Below, in pieces: positions 17,405 through 27,056 of a DNA stretch of 64,000 nt (position 1 is the stretch's first letter; each line of letters begins with the position of its first letter). The notes under the pieces are model-generated. The model ran no database searches and was not told where the DNA came from. It saw only the letters and a list, made by a program, of their open reading frames with translations. The translations under genes were made by a program, and so were the position numbers. The stretch lies in assembly GCA_963724645.1 (NCBI GenBank), contig CAVRVJ010000007.1, positions 248,001 through 312,000 of the forward strand, written 5' to 3'. The stretch is from CAVXSP01 sp963724645 (lineage in GTDB: Bacteria; Acidobacteriota; Vicinamibacteria; Vicinamibacterales; SCN-69-37).

Positions 17405-17970
17405 TCGCTCGCGAGCAGTACACACCGGGTCCGGCCAGCGGGGCGCAGGTGCGAAAGGACGGAGAGAAGTGGACGCTCATTCTCGTCAGAGAACTGCGCC
17501 ACTCGCCGGAAAAAGTCTGGCAGGCGCTGACCGACCCGGCGCATCTGCGCGAGTGGGCGCCCTTCGACGCCGATGGGAGCCTGGGTACGGTTGGAAGCAC
17601 GGTGAAGCTCACCACGGTGGGAGCGCCCGCGCCGCACGTGACCGAAACCACAGTGACGCGAGCCGACGCTCCCAAGGTGCTTGAGTACAACTGGGGCGGC
17701 TTCGATATGCGGTGGGAACTCGAAGCCTTCGGTGGCGGCACGCGCCTGACGCTGTGGACCAACATCGATCGCCGCTTCATCTCGATGGGTGCTGCCGGGT
17801 GGCACATTTGCTTCGATGTTCTGGATCACCTTCTCAGCGGAACCCCCATCGGCCGCATCGTTGGTCCCGAGGCGATGAAGTTCGGTGGCTGGCAGCGACT
17901 GAACGCCGAGTACGCACAGCAGTTCGGCGTTGAGACCCCCGGTTGGCCGACCAACGCCCCGAAGCGTTGA
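17401..17970 (+). CDS. SRPBCC (AHSA1/START-like) protein
   Basis: 189 aa from ATG 17401. It shows the AHSA1-type fold signature: 'LILVRELRHSPEKVWQALTDPAHLREWAPF', 'VKLTTVGAPAPHVTETTVTRADAPKVLEYNW', 'ELEAFGGGTRLTLW', and the C-terminal helix 'GWHICFDVLDHLLSG'. Such proteins form a hydrophobic ligand-binding cup. The ATGA overlap with the arsR-type gene makes a two-gene operon, a common pair whose ligand is usually unknown. Confidence 0.88.
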   Translation: MIAREQYTPGPASGAQVRKDGEKWTLILVRELRHSPEKVWQALTDPAHLREWAPFDADGSLGTVGSTVKLTTVGAPAPHVTETTVTRADAPKVLEYNWGGFDMRWELEAFGGGTRLTLWTNIDRRFISMGAAGWHICFDVLDHLLSGTPIGRIVGPEAMKFGGWQRLNAEYAQQFGVETPGWPTNAPKR

Positions 17971-18059
17971 AGCGCAATCCAAGGACCGGAAAAACCCGAT
18001 GGAATCGACCCTGCAGACGCCGCACCGATCTCCGCTCCCCGCTAAGGATAGCTCTGGAC

Positions 18060-18440
18060 CGGCTCGGCTCTTCTCCTTTTTGGTGGTCGCGCAGCTGCTG
18101 AGCAGCGCCTGGTTCCGGGCGACCCAGCACACCTACCGCGGTGGCCGAAATTGTTACCGGGCTACGGCTATCCCAATCGGCCGATCGTCCGCATTGTCAT
18201 CGCGGCCAAGCTGCCTTGGCGTGGTGCTGCTACCTTGTTCCGCAAACGTCTGCCGTCGCCGCAATCTGATGACTGGCCTATCTCGGCGGCGCCATCGGCC
18301 ACGTCATTTGCGCGCATCGCGACACGGCTCGGCGGCGATGTCCGTTGGTCGTGGGGTCTGGCCTGGCGGCCACCGGCGTGCTCTGGGGACGCTCGCACTC
18401 CGTCTGGCGCTGGTGCCTGCCACGCCGGTCGAGCGTGGAA
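18060..18440 (+). pseudogene. DoxX-like membrane protein, multiply frameshifted
   Basis: Pieces of one DoxX-like protein are spread over three frames: 'LPGYGYPNRPIVRIVIAAK' near 18155, 'CYLVPQTSAVAAI' near 18235, 'LAYLGGAIGHVI' near 18275, and a decayed end near 18400. In intact relatives these join as '...YLIPRTSVLGAILLTGYLGGA...'. At least two indels separate them. The gene lies between the SRPBCC gene and DUF1801 genes, a common neighbourhood. Confidence 0.6.
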
Positions 18441-18466
18441 CTTCGACGAATCAGGAGGATGAGAAC

Positions 18467-18888
18467 ATGAAAAAGTCGGGCGCGAGCCAAGGCCAGTCGG
18501 CATCGGAGCTCATCTCGAAAAGAATCGCCGAACTCGGGGACTGGCGCGGGGAAACCCTCAGCAGAATGCGCACGCTCATCAAGGAAGCAGACCCGGACGT
18601 CGTCGAGGAGTGGAAGTGGGTCAAACCCACGAACCCGGCACCCCGATCTGGTCGCACGACGGCATCATCTGCACCGGCGAGTCCTATAAGAATGTCGTGA
18701 AGCTCACCTTCGCCAAGGGCGCGTCTCTGAAGGATCCGGCCCGTCTCTTCAACTCGAGTCTCGACGGAAACGTACGCCGCGCGATCGACATCCACGAAGG
18801 AGAAGAAGTTGACGAGTCCGCGTTCAAGGCGCTCGTTCGCCAAGCGGTCGCCCTCAACAGTTCTGGCAAGTCGAAACCTTCGAAGTAG
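18467..18888 (+). pseudogene. DUF1801 protein with a single frameshift
   Basis: A good ribosome site (AGGAGG at 18453-18458) precedes ATG 18467. The first frame reads 'ELISKRIAELGDWRGETLSR', then 'DPDVVEEWKWVK', and loses homology at about 18625. A second frame picks up 'GTPIWSHDGIICTGESYKN', 'VKLTFAKGASLKDP', 'RRAIDIHEGEEVDESAFK', and stops at 18888. This is one DUF1801 domain (about 140 aa) split by one indel. The C-terminal half recurs at 45.4 kb. Confidence 0.75.
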
Positions 18889-18961
18889 AGGGAAGCTCGC
18901 ATCCAAGGGGGCGGCCGGCAAAGGCAAGCGATCCACCGCAACCAGGAGTAAGGACGCCTTG

Positions 18962-19372
18962 GTGGCCGCGAAGCCGGCCCTCCTCGCAGGCGGCAACCCC
19001 CAGATCGCGAAGGCCGACGGCGACGCTCCGGTGCAGGCCTACATCGCGGCGATGCCGGGCTGGAAACGCGACGTCGGGCGCCGCCTCGACGCGCTCATCG
19101 TGCGCACCGTCCCCGACGTGCGCAAGGCCGTCAAGTGGAACTCGCCCTTCTATGGCATCGAGGGCCAGGGCTGGTTCCTCAACTTTCATTGCTTCACGAA
19201 GTACGTCAAGGTGGCTTTCTTCCGCGGCACGTCACTGCGTCCTCTCCTCCCCGGCGAGTCCAAGCACAAGGAAGTGCGCTACCTCGACATCCACGAGGAC
19301 GACCAGCTCGACGAGGAGCTCATGGCGAGTTGGATTCGGCAGGCATCGGAGCTGCCCGGCTGGGTCCCGTAG
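18962..19372 (+). CDS. DUF1801 domain protein
   Basis: 136 aa from GTG 18962. The frame is open back to 18809, and a Lys/Arg-rich upstream stretch could also be translated. The domain reads 'PVQAYIAAMPGWKRDVGRRL', 'RTVPDVRKAVKWNSPFYGIEGQGWFLNFHCFTKYVKVAFF', 'LRPLLPGESKHKEVRYLDIHEDDQLDEELMASWIRQA'. This is the DUF1801 (YdhG-like) fold of unknown function, different in sequence from the broken copy just upstream. Confidence 0.78.
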   Translation: MAAKPALLAGGNPQIAKADGDAPVQAYIAAMPGWKRDVGRRLDALIVRTVPDVRKAVKWNSPFYGIEGQGWFLNFHCFTKYVKVAFFRGTSLRPLLPGESKHKEVRYLDIHEDDQLDEELMASWIRQASELPGWVP

Positions 19373-19390
19373 CGCCGGCAGGCAAGACCA

Positions 19391-19720
19391 GTTGAGGAAG
19401 GGGACGAGGTTGCCGGAGCGATCGGGAGCCCTCGGACAGTGCTGGACTGCGGACTGTTCCACACCTTTGACGGCGACGAGCGACCAGGATACGTGGCGAG
19501 TCTCGCGTCGGTGACCGAACACGATGGGACCCTGTATGTGTTGTGCTTCAGTGACGAGGGTCCCGATACAGGCCCGCACCCCCTCAGTCAGGAAGCGCTG
19601 AGAGCGGCGTTCAACCCCAGCACTGGATGGAATATCGCCGCCATCGAACCGGACCGGATTCAGACGAGACACCACGACGACGGCGCACCGGCCTGGTTCG
19701 CGACAATCAAGCGGATCTAG
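19391..19720 (+). pseudogene. C-terminal half of a class I SAM-dependent methyltransferase
   Basis: The frame reads 'VLDCGLFHTFDGDERPGYVA', 'TLYVLCFSDEGPDTGPHPLS', 'AFNPSTGWNIAAIEPDRIQT' and ends 'APAWFATIKRI'. This is the second half of small SAM-dependent methyltransferases. The glycine-rich SAM-binding motif is absent upstream, where the DUF1801 gene ends. It is a 5'-truncated remnant. A GTG at 19439 would allow a 93-aa product, but without the cofactor site. Confidence 0.65.
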
Positions 19721-20060
19721 GCTGCGAACTGATCGACCCGGTGACCGATCCTGTGCCGTTGCCACAGAAGACGTGCGCATCGCGTGGCGTTTCCCTCGTC
19801 CGAGCGGCAGGGCAAGAAGGCGGAGTGTCCGCCGGTCCTGCTTCCTCAGCTTGCGGATCACTTCCGGCTACGTCACCACAGAACCGATAACCGAGCGTTG
19901 GGTTATTGTCAATCGCTTCGACGGAGGGGTTCATGCTCGCCCCGAACGCGCTCACCGACGGGCTGCGGGTGCGCGGCTTTACATCGCTTCACGTGCGGCA
20001 TCCCGTAAGGGCTCCACGCGCGCATCCACTGCGGGTATGCGGAGTTTTCAGGCTCGCCGA
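19721..20060. other. Intergenic region with nothing recognised
   Basis: Short frames on both strands have no protein-like pattern. It separates the truncated methyltransferase from the minus-strand CYTH/ParA cluster. Confidence 0.4.
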
Positions 20061-20400
20061 GCCGCGAATCGATCCGCTGGAGATCTCGCCCGCCGACCAG
20101 CACGCGAACACATTCGAACTGAGGCGGCGCCGGGCGGCCGATCCGCCGCTCGAGTGCCGCCAGAGGCGACAGCGTGCCCGACAGGATGTCGAAAGCCCAC
20201 GATCGGTCAATCTGCGCCTGGGCACCGCTCGTGACCAACAGCCAGCGGCCATTGCGCTCCTGCAGTTCGAGCGCATGACCGTGCTGCTCCAGGTCCCGAC
20301 CCTCGGTATCGAAGCGATGAACGATGGTGGTGCCGGCGTGTGGGCCTGAGCCGCTGGCGTCGCGACGCTCGCGGCCCCGGCTGCGATCGCGCATGTCGAT
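20060..20400 (-). pseudogene. CYTH-like (triphosphate tunnel) domain remnant
   Basis: The minus frame contains 'TTIVHRFDTEGRDLEQHGHA', then 'LELQERNGRWLLVTSGAQ' and 'GTLSPLAALERRIGRPAP'. This resembles the middle strands of CYTH domains (Y/FDTxxxxLxxxGxALRxRxxxxxWxxT). The N-terminal ExExK motif is not seen and the frame loses meaning after about 20060. It is the last member of the minus-strand NUDIX - CYTH/CHAD - ParA cluster. Confidence 0.45.
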
Positions 20401-20419
20401 CACCTCGCTTGGTGCGCGC

Positions 20420-21266
20420 TCAGGCTCGTGCCCATTTGACGACTCCAGCCGCGCCATGAGCGTCTCGACTGCTCTGTCGCCGAATCTCCCATCGGTCGTG
20501 TTGTTCAAACTCCGGCCGTCGCGCCGGGTGCAAGCGCGACTCGAGCTCGCTCCAGATTCCGGCGAACGCGGTTGTCGCGGCGTCTCGTGGGGCGAACAGC
20601 GCGAGCGGCATCCGTCTGACCGACATCTGCTCGACGATGCTGGCGTACGGAACGAGTCCCGCAAGGAAGATCTCCGGGTAGTCGCGCGACCACTCGCATG
20701 CTCGCCGGTGAATGCGTCTTGCGCCGGTCGACCATGCTGAAGAAAGCCGCGAGCGTTGCCGTCGACTCGGAGCGATCGGCCCATTTCATCAGCCGGACGA
20801 GGGCTCGGAGGGAGAGGACAGCGGGCACGGTCGGCACGAGGATGGCGTCGGCCGCGGCGAAGATGCCCTCGGTGACGAGCGAGAAGCCCGCAGGACAGTC
20901 GAGGAACACCACGTCGTACTCGCGGCCAATCGCCTCGATGAGCGTCTTCACCACCCGCTTCGGTTTGCCGAGGTCGTCGAGGAATCGATCGAGCTTTCGG
21001 TACGCGAAGTCCGCGGGCAGCAGATGCAGATTGGCGTAGTCGGTTTGCTTAATGGCTTCAGCAAGCGCGCGGCTGCTCTCGAGGCTCTTCCTGCTGAATC
21101 CTTCGATGCGCGGCCGGACGCGGAAGGCGAAGCTCGCGGCGGCTTGGGGATCGAGATCCCAGAGGAGGACGCGCGCTCCGCCGGCGGCGGCCAGATACGA
21201 CAGATTGACGGCGGTCGTCGTCTTGCCGACACCGCCTTTCATGTTGTAGATGGCGACGACCTTCAT
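20420..21266 (-). pseudogene. ParA/MinD-family ATPase, one frameshift near the C-terminus
   Basis: Starts at ATG 21264-21266. The deviant Walker A is 'KGGVGKTT' in 'IYNMKGGVGKTTTAVNLSYL', followed by 'VLLWDLDPQAAAS', 'YDVVFLDCPAGFSLVTEGIF' and 'AAFFSMVDRRKT'. After about 20705 the pattern continues in another frame: 'EWSRDYPEIFLAGLVPYASI', 'VRRMPLALFAPRDAATTAFA', ending at 20420. One indel therefore splits an otherwise complete protein of about 280 aa. Its start overlaps the CYTH/CHAD stop as ATGA. No parB or parS-like gene is near, so it is an orphan ParA, a type often used to position cytoplasmic cargo. Confidence 0.78.
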
Positions 21267-22853
21267 CGTGCTCGCTCCTCGTGCGTCTTGCGTTTGAATG
21301 CGCGGCGGCACGCCGCGCGTGTGGCGCGGACGCGGAATTGATGCAGCTGATCGGCAGCCTCGGGATATAGACGATCGCGACGCTGACGGCTGCGCTCGGC
21401 CAGCCGCCCGAGCGCCAGCACCGCGCTCGCCGGTCCTGCCGCGGCGCCGACCGTCCGCGCCAGCTCCAGCAATCGGGTCTCCTGAACTTGTGCGTCGTTG
21501 AAGTCGCCGAGCACTCGCTGCAGCTTCTTCAGCGCGGTCAGCACGCACTCGAGATCGTCGACGTCGTAGAACGACGACGTGACATCGATCAGGTAGCGCA
21601 ACTTCTTCGCGGTGATGCGGACTCCATGCAGCTCGGCCGGATCCGAGTGCTCGTCGATCGTCTCCGCGCTGCGTGCAAGCCGCTTGCTCAGCCGCCACGC
21701 ACGGCGGGCCACCACCTCGGCAAGCGGACGTCTGGCGTCGGGCGCGGCCGAGGCGAACGCCGTCGGGCGCGCCAGGAATCGCTGCCAGGCCGCGAGGAGC
21801 GTCTGGTAGCGCGGGCTGTCCAATGCCTCGATGAGCGTTTTGCGCTCGTGCGCCTGGGCTTCGCCCAGAACGCGATGAGCGCGTCCAGGTCCGCTGCCGG
21901 CAGGTCTGCGGCGTGTGCCCGCAGCGAGAGGACGAGGACGTCGAGGTCGCGCGGCGGCCCTGTGAGGCGGCCAAGCCAGGAGAATTCTCTCGAGAAGTGC
22001 TCGACGCTGTCGGGTGGAAACACGTGCTCGAGCTGGCGAAGCAGCGATCGCGTGCGCCTGAGCGCGACGCGGAAGTCGTGCAGGAACTCGGTGTCGAGGT
22101 TCGCGCGGAGTCCCGGCTCGTTGGCGACTGAGGATTTCGAGGATCGCCCGGTGAATCCCGCGGGCGCCGGCCTCGGCCGCCACGCCTGGCGCGAGGTCGA
22201 TCCGGAGTGACGCCGCACTGTCCGGGACGCCGGCGTGCTGCAAGATGACGCTTTCGAGACCGTCCGGGCATGACGAGATGCCCGGCCGGCTGGCGATCAC
22301 CGGCTTGAGCCGCTCGTAGGCCTCGTCGTATCCGCGCAGTCCCGTCAACGTCAGGATGGTCGGCAGCGGTTGCCACGCGGTGCGCGGCCTCGGCTGCCGG
22401 ACGTGCCCGGACTCTATCCGCAGCCGTGCGACCGTCTTGCGCCGATCGTCGAGGATATCGAGCTCTGAACCGTGCTCTTCCGCGTCGGCTTGCGGCAGCA
22501 GTCGGCGCACGCCGACGACTGGCGCCAGCGCCTCCTGGAGCGGGCCGTCCGGCAACGTCCCATGCGAAGCTCAGGGGTTCGGTCAGGCGCGCCGTCAAGG
22601 CCGATTGGCCATCACGCGGCTGCCACGCGACGGTGGAGGCGCCGTCGGTGCCCGTGCGCGTCAGACGCGCGCCGGCTCGCCGTACCCGGCCGTCAAACGT
22701 ATCGAGCATCGTGAACCGATGGCGGGCGATCGCGTGATGACGCGTGCGCAGCAGCGCGCGCAGGCTGCTCGTGATCGCCGCGCGCGAGACCTCGCCGCGG
22801 ACGACGTAGACGGACTCGTGGGCAGCAGGCTCGCGGCCGGCATCAGTGGCCAC
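21263..22853 (-). pseudogene. CYTH-CHAD domain protein (polyphosphate-binding type), three indels
   Basis: About 520 codons from GTG 22851-22853. The N-terminal part reads 'HESVYVVRGEVSRAAITSSL', 'RHRFTMLDTFDGRVRRAGAR' and 'ELDILDDRRKTVARLRI', like a CYTH domain. The CHAD part shows the His/Arg-rich helices 'DTEFLHDFRVALRRTRSLLRQL', 'WLGRLTGPPRDLDVL', 'ELHGVRITAKKLRYLID' and 'VLGDFNDAQVQE'. Pieces lie in two or more frames with breaks near 22550, 22130 and 21870. CHAD domains are known to bind polyphosphate. It sits 2 bp after the NUDIX gene and overlaps ParA by ATGA. Confidence 0.75.
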
Positions 22854-22855
22854 GC

Positions 22856-23266
22856 TCAGCGCTCCAGCCTGACGGAGCGCCCGAGGCCGTGGATGAAGCC
22901 CGCAAGCTCTTCTTGCAGACGGTCGGCCGCATCGGGCACGCGCATCCAGCGGCGGCGTCGCAGCTTGTCTTCCATCCACTGCTCCATGACGGTCGTCACC
23001 CGCATCAGGTAGACATCGACCAGGCACTGCCCTTGGCCGTTGACGTGGCGATAGCGCCCGAGCCGCCTCCGCGCGACGACTCCGCGCAGACCCGCTTCTT
23101 CCTCGGCCTCACGGATGGCCGCGTCGCGAGCCCGTTCGCCCTCGTCGATGCAGCCTTTCGGCACGATCCAACCGTTGCCCTTCGAGGTGGTGACGAGCGC
23201 GACCTCGAGCCGCGCCTTTCGTATCCGATAGGGAATCACCGCGGCCTGCCGGCGGACGCGCGCCAT
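22856..23266 (-). CDS. NUDIX hydrolase
   Basis: 136 aa from ATG 23264-23266, preceded by AGGAGG; the longer frame to 23410 lacks a ribosome site. The Nudix box is complete: 'GCIDEGERARDAAIREAEEEAGL' (G-x5-E-x7-REAxEExG) near residues 41-63. It is preceded by 'NGWIVPKG', as in diadenosine-polyphosphate and diphosphoinositol-type hydrolases. It is the first gene of the NUDIX - CYTH/CHAD - ParA operon, which suggests a substrate with a polyphosphate chain (inference). Confidence 0.88.
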   Translation of the reverse strand: MARVRRQAAVIPYRIRKARLEVALVTTSKGNGWIVPKGCIDEGERARDAAIREAEEEAGLRGVVARRRLGRYRHVNGQGQCLVDVYLMRVTTVMEQWMEDKLRRRRWMRVPDAADRLQEELAGFIHGLGRSVRLER

Positions 23267-23778
23267 TCGGTCCTCCTGTCGTGACGCTCGACTCAGACGC
23301 GAACGTCGCAGGAAGGTACCAAAGTTGACGACGAAGTACAAGATGGCCCGGGGCGTAACGGACCGTGGCGGCTGTTGCTGCCAGAAAGTCGATCTCCCCA
23401 GAATCGGCAAAGGCCGACCGTGATCTGACGGCCGTGCACCGCATTTCAGTTTGAGCTACCGATCAGGGGAGCCTGACATCTTCGCGCAAGTCGTTGTGGC
23501 TGCCAAAAACTCGATCCGGTAATGTGCTCGCGTCCGATTCTCTGACTGAATGGGGAGGGTCGGTGACGGAGCGACGCGGACGAAATCGTCAGGATGGCGA
23601 CAGCGAGCTCGTCGAGGGCTGGATTGAGTCCAAGTGTCAGAGCTTGAAACGCGAAGCGCGTTTGTCGGCGAGGTCAAGGTTGCCGACACCTCCCTCGCCG
23701 AGCCGAGTAAAGCGGAAGCGGCGCGGCAAGAGCGCATGAAGCGCGAAGGTTGACCTAGATCGGCGATACGCTTACGCA
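23267..23778. other. Intergenic region, no supported gene
   Basis: A short plus-strand reading near 23640-23753 ('VADTSLAEPSKAEAARQERM', stop 23753) has protein-like composition but no clear start or family. Nothing else is recognisable. Confidence 0.4.
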
Positions 23779-24327
<549 letters not shown>

Positions 24328-24421
24328 CCATCGCCGGCTACTCCCGCGCGGTCTCCATCACACCACCTTTTCGGATTCCAAAGCGTTTGGCGCGCGGCGA
24401 CCGCTCGACGGCCGGAGCAGC

Positions 24422-24706
24422 TCACAACTGCTTCGGCCATATCTGCCTCGCGTGGAAAACGGCGACGATCTCGAGGCGGTCGCCTCGCAGCCTGCAGGGA
24501 ATGATGTACGGTGTTCCGGAGACGACCAGTTCTCGGGTGCCGGCGACGCGGCCAGGACGGCCAAGATTGGGCAGTTTAGCGAGGCGCTCGACAGCTTCGA
24601 GCAGTGCGCTCGCGATTCGGTTGCCGGCGTTTGGATTGTCGCGCGCGATGTACTCGCGCAGATGAGCCAAATGCTCGATGGCTCGCGACGACCAGACGAT
24701 GGTCAC
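24422..24706 (-). CDS. RelE/ParE-family toxin
   Basis: 94 aa: 'MTIVWSSRAIEHLAHLREYI', 'NAGNRIASALLEAVERLAKLPNLGRPGRVAGTRELVVSGTPYII', 'LEIVAVFHARQIWP'. This is the full ParE/RelE fold pattern, including the conserved 'P..GR......R.l......Y' core and the C-terminal 'v.h..r'. ParE toxins poison gyrase and RelE relatives cleave mRNA; the sequence fits ParE better. The start overlaps the antitoxin stop by 4 bp. Confidence 0.88.
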   Translation of the reverse strand: MTIVWSSRAIEHLAHLREYIARDNPNAGNRIASALLEAVERLAKLPNLGRPGRVAGTRELVVSGTPYIIPCRLRGDRLEIVAVFHARQIWPKQL

Positions 24707-24963
24707 ACGCGAGGCGCCTTTCGTTCACGCTTGCGACCCCACGAACGGAGCCAGTTCGCAACGTCCTTGTGTGGAACACCGCGGCCCTCATCGAGTTCCT
24801 TGATGCCGGCTTGAATTTCATCCAGCTGCCAGCTTTCCGCCTCAACGAAGGCCGCGATGGCCTCAGCCGCAAGAAAGGACTTCGACCGCCGAGCACGCTT
24901 GGCGAGTGCTTCGAGGCGCTTCTTCGTGTCGGTGTCGAGGCGAACGGAGATGGTTGTGCTCAT
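24703..24963 (-). CDS. Ribbon-helix-helix antitoxin (ParD/CopG type)
   Basis: 86 aa. The N-terminal ribbon-helix-helix is 'TTISVRLDTDTKKRLEALAKRARRSKSFLAAEAI'. The C-terminal toxin-binding tail is 'ESWQLDEIQAGIKELDEGRG'. It precedes and overlaps the ParE toxin, the normal order for an autoregulated type II module. Confidence 0.88.
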   Translation of the reverse strand: MSTTISVRLDTDTKKRLEALAKRARRSKSFLAAEAIAAFVEAESWQLDEIQAGIKELDEGRGVPHKDVANWLRSWGRKRERKAPRV

Positions 24964-24984
24964 CTGTGATGGTCAGTGTCAGTT

Positions 24985-25002
24985 TGTGTACATCCCAACA
25001 CA
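24985..25002. promoter_or_regulatory. Candidate toxin-antitoxin operator (TGTGT-N8-ACACA)
   Basis: A short inverted repeat, TGTGT at 24985-24989 and ACACA at 24998-25002, lies 22-39 bp upstream of the antitoxin start. This is where a ribbon-helix-helix protein would be expected to bind. Confidence 0.35.
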
Positions 25003-25242
25003 CATGTCGGGTCGGAGGTCCTGCGCGACCAGTACGAACGGCGTGTCGCTTGTCCGAGTGGCGAGCGGCCCCATCACACAAAGTGTTTGGTCTGGACCGC
25101 AGCGAATACCGCCCGTACCGTGGACAGAAATAGAGACGAACAAAAAGCGAATGTGATACGCTGACGCGCCGTGGCGCCTGAAAAGAGCACGCGCTCTCGT
25201 CGACCGGTTCGAAGAGGAGCCCCATGTGAACCCGAACACTCA

Positions 25243-25254
25243 AACTCGCGAGTT
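25243..25254. promoter_or_regulatory. Perfect palindrome AACTCGCGAGTT, candidate operator
   Basis: A 12-bp perfect palindrome lies 72 bp upstream of the exonuclease/GIY-YIG - dinB pair. It may be a damage-response (LexA-like) operator, but the consensus for this lineage is not known to me. Confidence 0.35.
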
Positions 25255-25325
25255 CTCATGCGGGCGGCCGAACCAGGAAGTTACCAGGAGTTACGTCCGC
25301 GCCTTTGCGGCTGAAGCGGTGACCG

Positions 25326-26972
25326 ATGGGCAGTCATTCCGAGCCGCTCTCGCAACTCGAGGTGCTGGCGGTCGACTGTCAGGCCACGGCCGCGGCTCCG
25401 CGAGGGCATCTCCTTGAGATCGGCTGGGCCCGAGTCCGCAAGACAATCACGCACGCGCGTGCGTGCCTGATCGCGCTTCCGGACGGCGAGCAGATTCCGC
25501 CAGCGGTTGCGCGGATCACGGGAATCTCCGAGCGCATGATGCGAGACAGTGTCGACGGACACGTTGCGTGGCTCGAGCTGTCCGACCACGCTGCGACTCT
25601 CACGCAGCAGCCCGCGCCGACGGTCATCCACTTCGCTCGATTCGAGCAGCCGTTCCTTTCCAATTTGGCCGCCGGCGTGTTTCCGCTGGACGTGGTCTGC
25701 ACGCGGGATATTGCCAGGCGTCTTTTCCCCAATCTACCTCGCTGCAGCCTGCGTGCCCTTTCTGGATATTTCGGTCGTGCGGTTGGTGCGTTGCGTCGCA
25801 GCGCCGATCACGTCGAAGTGACGGCGTTCGTCTGGCAAGAGTTGGTTCGGCTGCTGGAAATGCAGGGTGTGTCGACGTGGGGCGCGCTCCACGATTGGCT
25901 CGCCGGACCGGTCAAGCCGACCAGGTGTCGACGCCGCGTTTGGCCGATGCCACGGGACGTGCGGCTTTCGCTGCCGGATGCCCCTGGCATCTATCGCATG
26001 CTGCGGACAGACGATAGCGTCCTGTACGTCGGCAAGGCAGCTTCGCTCCATCATCGGGTCAACAGCTACTTTCGGAGGCAGAACGGCGTGCCCGAGCGGA
26101 TGCTCGAGATGCTGTCGCAGGCACGTGCGATCTCGTTCGACGTCACACGCAGTCCGCTCGAGGCTGCGCTCCTCGAGACGGACGAAATCAAGCGGCACCG
26201 ACCGCCATACAACGTCGCGCTCACGAGTCAGGACCGCGCGTTGTGGTTCACGTCGCTGGACCTCAGCGCGCGTAGTTCACAGCCGTCGTCGCACTGTCCG
26301 CTCGGACCATTTGCTTCGGCCGAGACGCTCGATCAATTCGTGGCACTCGCTCAGGCAGACTGCGCGGCGCTGACGTCCCGTCCCTGGGGCCCAGATGCGG
26401 GCATGTTCACCGCCGGTTACGACCGACTCTGCGCAACGCATCCTGAACTGTCGCGCGTCGACCTCTCGGACTCCGCGAAGCTGCTGCGGCTTGGCACACG
26501 CTTGTGGCGAGAAGGTCGGCGAGACCGCGACGTTAATGAAGATAACGTCAACGGAACAGTTCGTGGCTTGACGGTATGGACCCCGGAGTTCGTGCAAGTG
26601 TCGCTGGAGTGGCTCGCCTTGCAGGCGGCGCTCGCCCGACGCCGCGCGATCTGGTTGACGCGGTTGTTCGATTCGAGCGTGGTGTGGCGCGAGCCCGTTG
26701 ACAGTTGTGCGCGGCTCATTGTGATCGAGAACGGCGAGGTGGTGTTGAGCGGGGCAGTGGACGCACACGCGACGCCACCGATTCCACCGGGTTACCGCCG
26801 TCCAGTCGCCGCACGTCGTGAGGCCTTCACCCTCGCATCCTTCGATCGCCTACGTGTATTGACCACGGAGCTGAAGCGCTTGATCGCCGCTGGCGCTCCA
26901 GTGGCGCTGCGCCTGGGCGTCGGACCGGCACTCGACGAGTCACGACTCGCGTCTGCGCTGTGGTGGGTGTGA
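25326..26972 (+). CDS. DEDD exonuclease-like / GIY-YIG (UvrC-like) fusion nuclease
   Basis: 548 aa. Residues about 10-180 follow the DnaQ-type exonuclease fold: 'LEVLAVDCQATAAAPRGHLLEIGWA', 'VIHFARFEQPFL', 'CTRDIARRLFPNLPRCSLRALSGYFG'. Usual catalytic positions are changed, with DxE read as D-C-Q, Glu at the second site and His/Glu in motif III, so this half may be inactive. Residues about 215-300 are a GIY-YIG domain like UvrC/Cho: 'APGIYRMLRTDDSVLYVGKA', 'RVNSYF', and catalytic Glu in 'LEAALLETDEIKRHRPPYN'. The remaining 240 residues match no domain I know. DNA polymerase IV starts 84 bp downstream, suggesting a repair/mutagenesis operon. Confidence 0.82.
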   Translation: MGSHSEPLSQLEVLAVDCQATAAAPRGHLLEIGWARVRKTITHARACLIALPDGEQIPPAVARITGISERMMRDSVDGHVAWLELSDHAATLTQQPAPTVIHFARFEQPFLSNLAAGVFPLDVVCTRDIARRLFPNLPRCSLRALSGYFGRAVGALRRSADHVEVTAFVWQELVRLLEMQGVSTWGALHDWLAGPVKPTRCRRRVWPMPRDVRLSLPDAPGIYRMLRTDDSVLYVGKAASLHHRVNSYFRRQNGVPERMLEMLSQARAISFDVTRSPLEAALLETDEIKRHRPPYNVALTSQDRALWFTSLDLSARSSQPSSHCPLGPFASAETLDQFVALAQADCAALTSRPWGPDAGMFTAGYDRLCATHPELSRVDLSDSAKLLRLGTRLWREGRRDRDVNEDNVNGTVRGLTVWTPEFVQVSLEWLALQAALARRRAIWLTRLFDSSVVWREPVDSCARLIVIENGEVVLSGAVDAHATPPIPPGYRRPVAARREAFTLASFDRLRVLTTELKRLIAAGAPVALRLGVGPALDESRLASALWWV

Positions 26973-27056
26973 TGCGTGGCTGGCAGATGATCGACCGAGA
27001 GACGGCCGTCCCGTACGCCATCATGCACTGAGGGTCCAGGGCGAAGAGGCAACGAG

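Larger units (their letters stand above)
24964..25325. other. Divergent intergenic region between the antitoxin and the exonuclease/GIY-YIG gene
   Basis: No gene is seen. It contains two candidate operators, described separately at 24985-25002 and 25243-25254, and an A-rich stretch near 25130-25150. Confidence 0.5.

Noticed and set aside
20505..23027. 840-codon minus-strand open frame read as one protein
   Set aside because: It strings together parts of the CYTH/CHAD gene and the ParA gene in one frame, and homology enters and leaves this frame at the indels.
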